Part shown: positions 1 through 7,462 of the stretch, in pieces
Position numbering within the stretch: the first letter of the stretch is position 1
Layout of the letters: each line of letters starts with the position of its first letter
Assembly: GCA_964464385.1 (NCBI GenBank)
Contig: CAYXFZ010000012.1
Location: 1 to 34,000 of the forward strand
DNA: 34,000 bases
From: CAYXFZ01 sp964464385
GTDB lineage: Bacteria > Planctomycetota > UBA1135
Direction of reading: 5' to 3'
The notes under the pieces: generated by a model
The model's input: the letters and a program-made list of their open reading frames with translations, nothing else
Database searches by the model: none
What the model was told of the DNA's origin: nothing
Made by a program: the position numbers and the translations under genes

Positions 1-753
1 GTTCCCTTGGGCCCGGGCTTCCAACTGGATGTGGATGCCTTGCGTACCGCCTGCACTCCACGCACCCGCGCCATTGTTTTGAACACGCCGCACAACCCCA
101 CGGGCCGGGTATTTTCCAACGAAGAAGTCAGCGCCCTTTGCGCATTGGTGCTGGAAAAAGATCTCCTCCTCTTCACCGACGAAATTTACGAAGAAATTCT
201 TTTCACCGGCCCGCATCAAACCCCCTTGCTCTGGAATGGCATGTCCGAGCGCACGCTGGTGATCTCGGGCGCCTCAAAAACTTGGAGCATTACCGGCTGG
301 CGGGTCGGCTGGGTGGTCAGCCCACCCCACCTCACTTCTGGCATTCGCAAGGTGCATGATTTCCTCACGGTCGGCGCACCCGCTCCCCTGCAAGAGGCCG
401 TGGCCGAGGCCATGGCCTGGCCGGATTCTTTTTATGAATCCCTGCGAGCGGAGTACCGCGAGAGACGGGATCTCTTGGTGCAGGGTCTGCAAGAGCTTGG
501 CTTTGCGTGCACACTTCCGGAGGGCGCCTACTACGTGATGACCGACATTTCCCGCCTGCGCCGAAGAAAGGAAAGCGACACCGACTTCGCCCTGCGCCTG
601 ACGCGGGATGGCGGGGTCGCCACCGTGCCCGGATCATCCTTCTACGCCAATCCCGATGATGGCAAAAACATCATCCGTTTTTGCTACGCCAAGAAAAAGG
701 AAACTTTGGAACAGGCGGTGCAAGCCATGCGCGCTTGGGTGGAACGCGAATGA
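1..753 (+). CDS. Class I/II PLP-dependent aminotransferase, 5' truncated by window edge
   Basis: The reading frame is open from base 1, so the gene begins left of the window. About 250 residues are present where the family usually has about 390, so roughly the first 140 are missing. Hallmarks of fold-type I aminotransferases appear in order: NTPHNPTG (substrate and cofactor binding), DEIYEEI (the Asp that contacts the PLP pyridine nitrogen), and SGASKTWSITGWRVGW, in which the Lys at bases 277-279 should form the Schiff base with PLP. The C-terminal small domain ends normally. The family transfers amino groups between amino acids and 2-oxo acids in the cytoplasm. The subgroup resembles aspartate/aromatic or methionine-type aminotransferases, but the amino acid used cannot be settled from this part. 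The stop overlaps the start of the next gene, suggesting translational coupling. Confidence 0.93.
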   Translation, partial: VPLGPGFQLDVDALRTACTPRTRAIVLNTPHNPTGRVFSNEEVSALCALVLEKDLLLFTDEIYEEILFTGPHQTPLLWNGMSERTLVISGASKTWSITGWRVGWVVSPPHLTSGIRKVHDFLTVGAPAPLQEAVAEAMAWPDSFYESLRAEYRERRDLLVQGLQELGFACTLPEGAYYVMTDISRLRRRKESDTDFALRLTRDGGVATVPGSSFYANPDDGKNIIRFCYAKKKETLEQAVQAMRAWVERE

Positions 754-1895
754 TGCTCGTCGGCCTGCTTTGCGTTGCCCTTCAACTGGAGCACTTCCCT
801 GCCACTCCCTGGGAATCTCTTTGTCGCGGGCGCGACCTGCCGCCTGCGCCTTGGGCCGACCCAGCCGATGGGTTTCGCTTTGAGGGTCGAGTTCGCTTTG
901 GTGACGGCGAAAATGCCATCCAGCAAGAGGTCGAGTTTTGGCTGGGTGGTCCAACGCGAGGGCGCTACCTCTTGCGCAACGGGATCAACAAAGTGCTCAT
1001 CTTGCAAAGCAATCGCAAGGACGGTTGGTTTTTCCATAGCGAAGAAAAGGCCTTCGAAGCCATGCCGCTGACTCACTTGTCGCCGGAGACTTGGTTGCGG
1101 TGGACCGTGTGCCGCTTCCCCTGGGGTTTTGAAGAGGCATTGGCCGGCTGGGATCCCAAGAAGGACAAGCCTTTCCCCACCCTGCCAGGAAGGAACGAAG
1201 AGTTGCAGGTCGAATTGGGTCAGGACGGTCGTCCAACTCTTTGGAAGATGGGAGCCATCGAATTGAAGGTTGCAGATTGGAAACCGGTCCGCAATGCCGG
1301 CCTCCAACCTCACCGCTGGAATTGGACTGTGGATGGGGATCGTCGGGAAGAGTTGTTTGAATCCATTGAGGGCCGTGTTCTGCATTTTGATGCCGCCTTT
1401 CGACCGCCGGATGCTGACCCCCCGCAAAGCAACCTCAGTGCCCCCCTCCAACCCGGTCAGTTGCAGGCTCCGCCCGGGGGATTTGGTCTGGTCAACCTGC
1501 CCAATGAGGAATGGATCTCTCTTCCTCCCTCCAACACCATCTATAAAAAACTGCGAGACGGTGGCTGGATCCGGCCCCTGCATTGGCTGGTGTTTGAGAA
1601 GGGCAACTCCGAGCCTTCCGCCTTTTTTTCACCAGCAACGCACATGAACAAGCCTCCCCCTAACTTGGCTCGCCGCATCCCATCGCCTTCCGGGCTCCAT
1701 CTCCGCTGGACATGCTGGAATTCCGCAGCACCCGCAGATTTGTCACAAACCCTTTTCGATACTGCGCGTCAGTCGGACCTGAAACCCGTCGGCTCCGTCC
1801 TCATCGCACCAATGCCCGCCGACGGCCGTGCCCACCACCGCACTTTGTTGCTGAAGGTGGAGCGCAAGAAAAAGAAAGAGATACGTTTCCGATGA
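750..1895 (+). CDS. Hypothetical exported protein, about 381 residues
   Basis: I do not recognise a named family. The ORF is open further upstream inside the aminotransferase, but paired ATG codons at 750 and 753 overlap that gene's stop and are the natural start. They yield a short hydrophobic N-terminus (MMLVGLLCVALQ) that could be an export signal, although it lacks the usual positive charges. Residues about 40-110 alternate charged and aromatic residues in a beta-rich pattern (EFWLGG, GRYLLRNG, GWFFHSEEKAFEA) faintly reminiscent of LolA-like lipoprotein-binding folds; this is a guess, not a domain call. The tail is strongly basic (VERKKKKEIRFR). The 4-base overlap suggests co-expression with the aminotransferase, without revealing a shared task. 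A 196-base spacer follows. Confidence 0.72.
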   Translation: MMLVGLLCVALQLEHFPATPWESLCRGRDLPPAPWADPADGFRFEGRVRFGDGENAIQQEVEFWLGGPTRGRYLLRNGINKVLILQSNRKDGWFFHSEEKAFEAMPLTHLSPETWLRWTVCRFPWGFEEALAGWDPKKDKPFPTLPGRNEELQVELGQDGRPTLWKMGAIELKVADWKPVRNAGLQPHRWNWTVDGDRREELFESIEGRVLHFDAAFRPPDADPPQSNLSAPLQPGQLQAPPGGFGLVNLPNEEWISLPPSNTIYKKLRDGGWIRPLHWLVFEKGNSEPSAFFSPATHMNKPPPNLARRIPSPSGLHLRWTCWNSAAPADLSQTLFDTARQSDLKPVGSVLIAPMPADGRAHHRTLLLKVERKKKKEIRFR

Positions 1896-1921
1896 TCCAC
1901 GGACTTGCGAATCGAAGCTTT

Positions 1922-1996
1922 GACGGATCTCTTCAAGTTTCCAAACCTCCGCCCAACAAAAGGGTCGGGAGGAGGTTTCTTCTTGAAGTAGTCGTC
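1922..1996. other. Long imperfect inverted repeat in the 1896-2091 spacer
   Basis: Nested complementary arms can be read directly: CTTCAAG (1931-1937) pairs with CTTGAAG (1982-1988), AAACCTCC (1943-1950) with GGAGGTTT (1971-1978), and CCC (1952-1954) with GGG (1962-1964). A further GACG/CGTC pair (1922-1925 and 1993-1996) lies outside. Small internal loops separate the segments. No T-run follows the right arm, so it is not a classic intrinsic terminator. It may end the upstream transcript by another route, or act as a leader structure or operator for the ABC cluster. I see no gene in the rest of this spacer. Confidence 0.4.
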
Positions 1997-2091
1997 GCCC
2001 AAACTCATGCTGCCAACTGCACAGCGAACCCTCGGATGCGCGCCGAAAAAAACCAACCGAGAGATCCTTCGGTCTTCCGTAAGATGAGATA

Positions 2092-3069
2092 GTGATCGTT
2101 GGCCCCATCCTGCTCGCAGTCGTCCTGCAGACGGCTCCCAAACCCGAACCCCTGGATTTTCCAGTGTTGCGCGTCGGCGAACATTCTTGGTCCGGGAGGC
2201 AGGTGATTGTGGCCAATCCCTGGCACGTGCCCTCCTTGTTGGAGGACTTAAAGGGCGATGCAATCCGCCAGCGGCAACTCCTCCATTCTCCCATTTTTCT
2301 GCGGCAAACCCGCGCCTTGGGCAATCGTGCGCTCTTGGATGCGGCCAACATTCCAACCGCAGACGAAGAGGCCGTACTGCGCGAGGCTAAGGCTTGGCTG
2401 ACGGATCGCTCGGGAAAATCCACCCCGCGCGGCGCCTTGGTCAACAACGGCCTGGAAATAAGCGTTCGGGCCCGCCTGCTTTCCCAACAACAAACTGAAT
2501 TCGGAACCGTGGAACTGCGCCAACACATGTTGAAGTCCGTTCCCGAGTTTTTCGGCGAGTTGTACTGCTCTTGGATTCGCCTCCCCCTCTTGGACACGAA
2601 AACCGGCCAGGTCTTTTCCTCCCAAGAACGCGAGAAAGTTTGGGACTCCCTAAACGATGCCGCCACCCGAATCCAGGCCGGTGACTTGGATTGGAAGGAT
2701 GCGGTCGAGGAATGGGGCTTTTCGCCCCGTGATCGCGACCGGGAAGGCCGCATCGGTTTTCTGCGCCGCACCATGACCGAACGATATGAGGAAGCCTTCC
2801 TGCGTCCACTCTTTCAGAGTTGGGGATACCTCTTACCCAATGAGGCGCAACTCCGCGGCCCCATCCTGACGGACGCCTGGGCCTACTTAGTTCGAGTCGA
2901 AACGGTTCGGACGCGCGGCGCCGTAGTCTTGGAATTGGCTCGCGACCGCATCGAACGCTCCTTGCGAGAATCCCTGCTGCAAGAATCCTTGATGCAATTG
3001 CGCAAGGATTCTCCTCTCACGATTCTCCTTCCGGTCTCCTCTCCTCCGCCTCGCCCGACCCAGGATTGA
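2092..3069 (+). CDS. Exported parvulin-like (PpiC/SurA-type) protein
   Basis: This 325-residue protein begins with a short hydrophobic segment (IVGPILLAVVLQTA), probably a signal peptide. The order resembles SurA/PpiC folding factors: an N-terminal helical region with a VLRVGEHSWSGRQV start like the 'V-nG-x-I' start of that family, then a parvulin-like stretch at about 175-285. There the pattern ELYCSWIRLP, RIQAGDLDWKDAVEEWGFS, GRIGFLRRTM and LRGPILTDAWAYLVRVE matches the order of PPIase segments, though several consensus positions are degenerate, so isomerase activity is doubtful. The only start in frame is GTG at 2092, because a stop lies just upstream. It overlaps the following ATPase gene by four bases. 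Such proteins usually help fold exported proteins; here it may serve a substrate or component of the adjacent ABC systems. That link is inference. Confidence 0.62.
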   Translation: MIVGPILLAVVLQTAPKPEPLDFPVLRVGEHSWSGRQVIVANPWHVPSLLEDLKGDAIRQRQLLHSPIFLRQTRALGNRALLDAANIPTADEEAVLREAKAWLTDRSGKSTPRGALVNNGLEISVRARLLSQQQTEFGTVELRQHMLKSVPEFFGELYCSWIRLPLLDTKTGQVFSSQEREKVWDSLNDAATRIQAGDLDWKDAVEEWGFSPRDRDREGRIGFLRRTMTERYEEAFLRPLFQSWGYLLPNEAQLRGPILTDAWAYLVRVETVRTRGAVVLELARDRIERSLRESLLQESLMQLRKDSPLTILLPVSSPPPRPTQD

Positions 3070-3995
3070 GCCGCCCCGTTCTTGCACTTTCGGATTTGAC
3101 CGTCCGCTACGGGAAGTTCACGGCCCTGGATGGTCTGACTGCGACCCACCAAGGAGGCGCCTTGGGATTGTTGGGACCCAACGGCGCCGGCAAGTCCACT
3201 CTGCTCAAGGGCATCCTCGGGCTGGTGCGGCCGCACTCCGGTAGCGCCAAAATTCTGGGATTGGATGCCAGCAAGGATGGCAAAGTTTTGCGGCGCCGAA
3301 TTGGCTACATGCCAGAACGGGATTGTTTCATTCCGGGCATGTCGGGAGTGCGCGCCTTAGCCCACCTGGCTGAAGTGTGTGCATTGAAACCAGAAGATGC
3401 CATGCTGCGAGCCCACGATGTATTGCATTTTGTTGGCTTGGGGGAAGCCCGCTATCGCGAGATACAAAGTTATTCCGTGGGCATGAAGCAGCGTTGGAAA
3501 CTGGCGGCGGCTTTGGTGCACGACCCGGACGTTCTGTTTTTGGACGAACCCACGAATGGCCTGGATCCCCGCGGCCGAGCCCGCATGCTGGTCCTCATTA
3601 ATCGAGTGCGTCGTGAACACGGCATCCATTTAATCCTTGCCAGCCATCTCCTTCCCGATGTGGAACGTCTTTGCGATGAGGTTTGGGTTTTGGATGGCGG
3701 GCGACTCAAAAAAGCTGACACAATCGCCCACCTCACTGCCGCCGCCCGCGGCGCGCGCCGGGTGCGCACGGAGGAGTCCTTGCTTGGCCAACTTGCCGCC
3801 GCGGCGCAACGCCAAGGCATACAAACCACGGCCACAGATAGCGCCGACGAACTGGTGCTCACTCGCCCTGATGGCATCGTCGAACCCAAGGAAGTGTTCC
3901 AATTGGCCAGCGATTGCAAGGTCCCCATCTTTGGACTAAAACCCGCAGCCCGCTCTTTGGAAGATGCTTTCTTAGAAGCCCTAGAGGCAGACTGA
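3066..3995 (+). CDS. ABC-2 type transporter ATP-binding protein (first pair)
   Basis: A 309-residue cytoplasmic ATPase of the CcmA/drug-export type that powers the neighbouring permease. Visible motifs are Walker A GPNGAGKST (37-45), the family's IGYMPER region (79-85), a signature YSVGMKQR (136-143), Walker B VLFLDEP with catalytic Glu161, D-loop NGLDP and the switch His194 in LASH. All ATP-hydrolysis residues are intact. The C-terminal 90 or so residues form the accessory region typical of ABC-2 ATPases. The start is TTG at 3066, overlapping the upstream stop as TTGA; no better start exists in frame. The next gene, a permease, starts on the last base of its stop codon. The transported substrate cannot be read from the sequence. 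Confidence 0.93.
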   Translation: MSRPVLALSDLTVRYGKFTALDGLTATHQGGALGLLGPNGAGKSTLLKGILGLVRPHSGSAKILGLDASKDGKVLRRRIGYMPERDCFIPGMSGVRALAHLAEVCALKPEDAMLRAHDVLHFVGLGEARYREIQSYSVGMKQRWKLAAALVHDPDVLFLDEPTNGLDPRGRARMLVLINRVRREHGIHLILASHLLPDVERLCDEVWVLDGGRLKKADTIAHLTAAARGARRVRTEESLLGQLAAAAQRQGIQTTATDSADELVLTRPDGIVEPKEVFQLASDCKVPIFGLKPAARSLEDAFLEALEAD

Positions 3996-4906
3996 TGGCC
4001 TTTCGCGCTGCGGAATACGAACGTTTCCATGGTGAACGCTCCGCACTCCCGGCCTGGTGGCCCGTGCTCAAGGCCACCGTGCGCCGTGGCTGGGCCAATA
4101 CTTGGGTAAGGCGCCTAACCCTGGGCTCCGGCATCTTGGCTGTCGCGGTCACGATGGTCCTTTATTTGCTCTATAAGGTCATGCCGGAATGGCGCAGCCT
4201 CCTGCAGCAGTTTGGTGAACTTGCCGCAACTACGGGAGCCGCCGAAGCCGAGGATTTTGTGGTCGGTGAAAATTTTTATCTTGGAATGCTCAACCTTTAC
4301 ACCTACCCAGTGCTCCTCCCCTTGGCAGTGCTCTTTGGCCAAGATTTAGTCTCGGCCGATTTGCGCGCCAACTCTCTAGAGGCCTATTTTTCGCGCCCTC
4401 TCACACCCTTAGGCTATTTACTGGGACGCACCTTGGCCTACGTCGGCTTCTTGTTGGCCGCGACTTGGCTTCCCTTGATGTGGATTTGGGGATTTGATGC
4501 CATCTCTGGCCCAGATGGCCACTACGAGACCATTCGCAAAGTCCCAGGCTCCTTTTTCATGGCGTTGACCGGAGTTGCACTCACTTTAGCCCTGGTCGTC
4601 CAGGCGACAACTTGCCTTTCCAAAAGCTCAACTTGGACCACCATGGGGCTTGTGGTTTTATTTCTCTTTTCTCCAGCAGTCGCTCACATCCTTTTTGAGA
4701 TCACCGGTGTCCACGCGACCTTGGCCATTTCGTTGCCCGAGGACATCCATGTTTTGACGCGCGCTGCCCTAGTTATGGAGCCACTTCCGGCAGAGCAGGA
4801 TTCCCCTACAGCAAAAGGGGCCATGATTGCCTTCGGGTGTTTGGGTTTGATTTCCTTAGTCATCCTGAAACAGAAGGTTCTCAACAAAAAGGGAGCCATC
4901 GGATGA
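3995..4906 (+). CDS. ABC-2 type transporter permease (first pair)
   Basis: This 303-residue integral membrane protein should pair with the ATPase just upstream. The frame is open further upstream, but ATG 3995 overlaps the ATPase stop as TGATG and begins the convincing protein (MAFRAAEYERF). One membrane segment lies at about 46-64, followed by a soluble loop of about 60 residues. A cluster of segments follows from about 105 to 230, then a last one near the C-terminus. The stretch DLVSADLRANSLEAYFSRPL followed by LLGRTLAY is characteristic of ABC-2 permeases ('edr..gtl..ll..P.sr...l.gK'). ATGA overlap with the next ATPase at 4903 places both pairs in one operon. Substrate unknown. Confidence 0.87.
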   Translation: MAFRAAEYERFHGERSALPAWWPVLKATVRRGWANTWVRRLTLGSGILAVAVTMVLYLLYKVMPEWRSLLQQFGELAATTGAAEAEDFVVGENFYLGMLNLYTYPVLLPLAVLFGQDLVSADLRANSLEAYFSRPLTPLGYLLGRTLAYVGFLLAATWLPLMWIWGFDAISGPDGHYETIRKVPGSFFMALTGVALTLALVVQATTCLSKSSTWTTMGLVVLFLFSPAVAHILFEITGVHATLAISLPEDIHVLTRAALVMEPLPAEQDSPTAKGAMIAFGCLGLISLVILKQKVLNKKGAIG

Positions 4907-5826
4907 CGGCACCCCTCCGCTGTCGCGGCCTTTCGCGTTGGTACGGCGAAGTGCAGGGATTGTCCGGCCTGACGGCCGACATTGGCCCAGGGGTTGTCGG
5001 TTTGGTCGGCCCCAACGGCTCCGGGAAAACCACCTTGATGCGATTGCTGACGGGCCAGATCTGCCCGAGCCGAGGCTCAGTGGAAATTTTTAGCCAACCC
5101 ATGAAACCAGGCGATCATTTTCCTTTTGATCGGCTCGGACACGTGCCAGGCGAGGATGTCCACCTCGAGGACGAGCGGGGCATTGAATTTTTGGTGCTCA
5201 TGGCTCGTTGTTCGGGAAAAAGCCAGGGCGATGCTGAACAATGCGCGGACAAAGCTCTTCAAAAAGTGGACATGGTTGGCTTTGCCCACAAACGCATCCG
5301 TGAGATGTCCAAAGGAATGCGGCAACGCATCAAGGTGGCCCAAGCCCTCCTCCTGGATCCGGAAGTCTTGCTGTTGGACGAACCTCTCAATGGCCTGGAT
5401 CCCGTGAGTCGCCGCGCCATCCTGGATCTCGTTCGGGATCTTGGGAAACAGGGTAAAACGGTGTTGCTTGCCTCGCACGTATTGCATGAAGTCGAAGCCG
5501 TGACGGATCGAGTCCTTCTTTTGCACCACGGACGACTCCTAGCCGAAGGTCGAGCCTCCGAAATCCGATCTTTGATGGAAGCCCATCCGCGCAAAGTTCT
5601 CCTGGAAAGTCCAGACCCGGCCACGCTTGCCAGCAAGTTCCTGGCGGCAGGTTTGGTTTCCGGCATCCGCTTGGAAGAAAATCGCTTGGAACTGGAGACC
5701 GCCAACTTAGCGCCCCTCCTGAATGAAGTGAGAAAACTCGGGGAAGACGGCTCCATCCATACGGTCACCGTAGAAGACGAAAGTCTGGAATCCCTATTCG
5801 ACCTCTTGCTAGGAGAATCCTGGTGA
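4903..5826 (+). CDS. ABC-2 type transporter ATP-binding protein (second pair)
   Basis: A second complete ABC ATPase of 307 residues, clearly related to the one at 3066. Walker A is GPNGSGKTT (36-44), the signature is MSKGMRQR (135-142), Walker B is VLLLDEP with Glu160, followed by NGLDP and an LASH switch histidine. The region between Walker A and the signature has HVPGED in place of the usual GY-PE, a small departure from the first copy. Start ATG 4903 is chosen because it overlaps the permease stop (ATGA) and has GGGAG upstream; the frame remains open further back without support. It overlaps the second permease by GTGA. The duplicated ATPase-permease order suggests either two transporters or one heteromeric complex. 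Confidence 0.93.
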   Translation: MTAPLRCRGLSRWYGEVQGLSGLTADIGPGVVGLVGPNGSGKTTLMRLLTGQICPSRGSVEIFSQPMKPGDHFPFDRLGHVPGEDVHLEDERGIEFLVLMARCSGKSQGDAEQCADKALQKVDMVGFAHKRIREMSKGMRQRIKVAQALLLDPEVLLLDEPLNGLDPVSRRAILDLVRDLGKQGKTVLLASHVLHEVEAVTDRVLLLHHGRLLAEGRASEIRSLMEAHPRKVLLESPDPATLASKFLAAGLVSGIRLEENRLELETANLAPLLNEVRKLGEDGSIHTVTVEDESLESLFDLLLGESW

Positions 5827-6593
5827 GTGCCGTCGCCGCTGTTCGTCAATGGTCGTGGCGTTCGCGCTTGCTGACTCCTCGCGCCATCCCCATGCTGGGC
5901 ATCGCCGCCGTTCCGGCGCTTATCGGCGGGATCGGAGCTTGGTTTGGCATGGAAGATCCATTTGCAGACTATGGCAACTTCATTGCGCCCTTGTGTCTTT
6001 ACTTTGTTTTGCCACTGGCCTGCATGTTCGCCATCCTGCCCACACTGGCTGACCTCTACGAAAGTAGCGCCATTGGCCATTTCTTCGTTCGCCCTGTACC
6101 CCGCTGGCACATCTTGCTGGGCGCATGGCAAGGAGCTGTTTTGGCGCTGTTTCCAGCAATGGCCTTGGCCACTTTGTTGCCTGCAGTCCTCATGGCCCTA
6201 GGCGGTGGTTCGATGGAAACCAACCTCCTTGTTTGGCTCCAACGCGCCACCGGCTTGCTCGCGGTACTGACTCTTGGCACCTTGTCTTGGGGAGCAGTTT
6301 GTATTTTCCTAGCCACCGCGACTAAGCGACCCATCCTTTGGGCCGTAGGTCTTTTGATTGGCTGGGGAGCCGTGGTTGGCGCTTTTCCAGGAGATCTCCG
6401 CGTGACTTCTCCGCACCGTTACTTGTTCGGATTGGCGCGTTCCTGGTGCGACATTGACAACACCTGGACCGGCTTCTTCGTGCCCGATCCCGAGCCGCCC
6501 ACAGCCGCACTCTCTCTCGTCGTGCTTGCATGCATCACGATTGTGTTCTTGCTTCTTGCCGCGCGAGCTGTAAATCGCCGCGACGTATTGTAG
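5823..6593 (+). CDS. ABC-2 type transporter permease (second pair)
   Basis: A hydrophobic protein of 256 residues with about six predicted membrane segments, the expected size and topology for a short ABC-2 permease. It starts at GTG 5823 overlapping the ATPase stop (GTGA). The AGGAG at about 5811-5815 is one of the few clear ribosome-binding sites in the window. The segment LADLYESSAIGHFFVRPVPRW corresponds to the region that contacts the ATPase in this family and resembles the equivalent region of the first permease. It ends with a membrane segment and a short basic tail (ARAVNRRDVL). It is the last gene of the 2092-6593 cluster; the next gene starts about 11 bases later and may still be co-transcribed. 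Confidence 0.84.
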   Translation: MSAVAAVRQWSWRSRLLTPRAIPMLGIAAVPALIGGIGAWFGMEDPFADYGNFIAPLCLYFVLPLACMFAILPTLADLYESSAIGHFFVRPVPRWHILLGAWQGAVLALFPAMALATLLPAVLMALGGGSMETNLLVWLQRATGLLAVLTLGTLSWGAVCIFLATATKRPILWAVGLLIGWGAVVGAFPGDLRVTSPHRYLFGLARSWCDIDNTWTGFFVPDPEPPTAALSLVVLACITIVFLLLAARAVNRRDVL

Positions 6594-6604
6594 GCCGAAT
6601 CCGA

Positions 6605-7462
6605 TTGAATTCCTGCGCCCGCACCCCGATTCTTGAGCATGTTTTGCTCGCCGAGCCGACGGCCTTCGCGGTTGGCGCCGCCGAGAATCCTCACATGCAG
6701 AAAGAAGACGGATCCTTGCATGAAGTCGATTCGGATCGGGCGCGCGAACAATGGGAATCCCTGCGCGCGGCCTATCTCGACCTCAAGATGGAAGTCGCGG
6801 TGTTACCCGCAGAACCGGATTTGTTGGATTTGGTCTTTACAGCCAACCCATCTCTGGTCCTTCCCCTCCCAGACGGCAGTCGCGAGGCTTGGCTGGCGCG
6901 CATGACCTACGCCTCCCGTCATGGAGAAGTCCCCATTCACGAGGCCTTTCTCCGGCAAGAGGACATCCCGATTCGAACCATGCCGGACATCGTCCAACAG
7001 TGGGAAGGATGTGGCGACGGAATCCTGCACCCGGGTCGGCATCGCTTGCACGCCGGCCTTGGCCCCCGAACCCAAACCAAGGGCTGGGAAATCCTGGCCC
7101 AGGCACACCCCGAGTTGGAAATTAAGACTTACGCCTTGCAAGACCCGCGCTTTTATCACTTGGACACCGCGCTTGCGCCGCTGGATGAAGAAACTGCGCT
7201 CTATTTCCCGGGAGCCTTTGACACAGCGGGACTCCGTCAAATCCATGCGGCCTTTCCCAGCGCCATCGAAGTTTCCGACAACGAGGCCATGCTCTTTGCC
7301 TGCAATGCCCATTGTCCTGATGGCAAACATGTGCTGATTGAGTCGGCCTGCCAACAAACCTGCGAGGCCCTTCAAGCGGCCAAATTTCAACCTATCCCTT
7401 TGGACACTTCCGAGTTTCGCAAGGCGGGCGGTTCGGTGTTCTGCATGAAACTCGCTTACTGA
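6605..7462 (+). CDS. Dimethylargininase / amidinotransferase-family hydrolase
   Basis: A cytoplasmic enzyme of about 285 residues in the guanidino-group-modifying superfamily (DDAH, arginine deiminase, amidinotransferase). Seen: an N-terminal ILEHVLLAEP...AAENPHM block like the DDAH start, FTANPSLVL, EGCGD (134-138), the probable catalytic His185 in FYHLDTALAPL, and the nucleophile Cys280 in GGSVFCMKL near the C-terminus. The triad elements are present, so the protein should be active. The family hydrolyses methylated arginine or related guanidines to citrulline plus amine. Free arginine or a citrulline-type substrate is possible. No ATG precedes the conserved region except one deep inside the permease gene; TTG 6605 is the best start but uncertain. 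The 3' end overlaps the converging ddl gene by seven bases. Confidence 0.82.
   Translation: MNSCARTPILEHVLLAEPTAFAVGAAENPHMQKEDGSLHEVDSDRAREQWESLRAAYLDLKMEVAVLPAEPDLLDLVFTANPSLVLPLPDGSREAWLARMTYASRHGEVPIHEAFLRQEDIPIRTMPDIVQQWEGCGDGILHPGRHRLHAGLGPRTQTKGWEILAQAHPELEIKTYALQDPRFYHLDTALAPLDEETALYFPGAFDTAGLRQIHAAFPSAIEVSDNEAMLFACNAHCPDGKHVLIESACQQTCEALQAAKFQPIPLDTSEFRKAGGSVFCMKLAY

Noticed and set aside
684..1583. Minus-strand frame of about 299 codons opposite the hypothetical exported protein
   Set aside because: Considered because the plus-strand gene is unrecognised, but the plus-strand gene is coupled to the aminotransferase and has a plausible signal, while the antisense product shows no pattern.
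1712..2092. Plus-strand frame of about 126 codons bridging the spacer before the ABC cluster
   Set aside because: Overlaps the end of the exported protein gene in another frame, is rich in Arg and Pro and crosses the hairpin; no ribosome-binding site or motif.
1743..2774. Minus-strand open frame of about 343 codons across the spacer and parvulin-like gene
   Set aside because: Translation is rich in Arg and Ser without hydrophobic core or motif; the plus strand has the credible protein.
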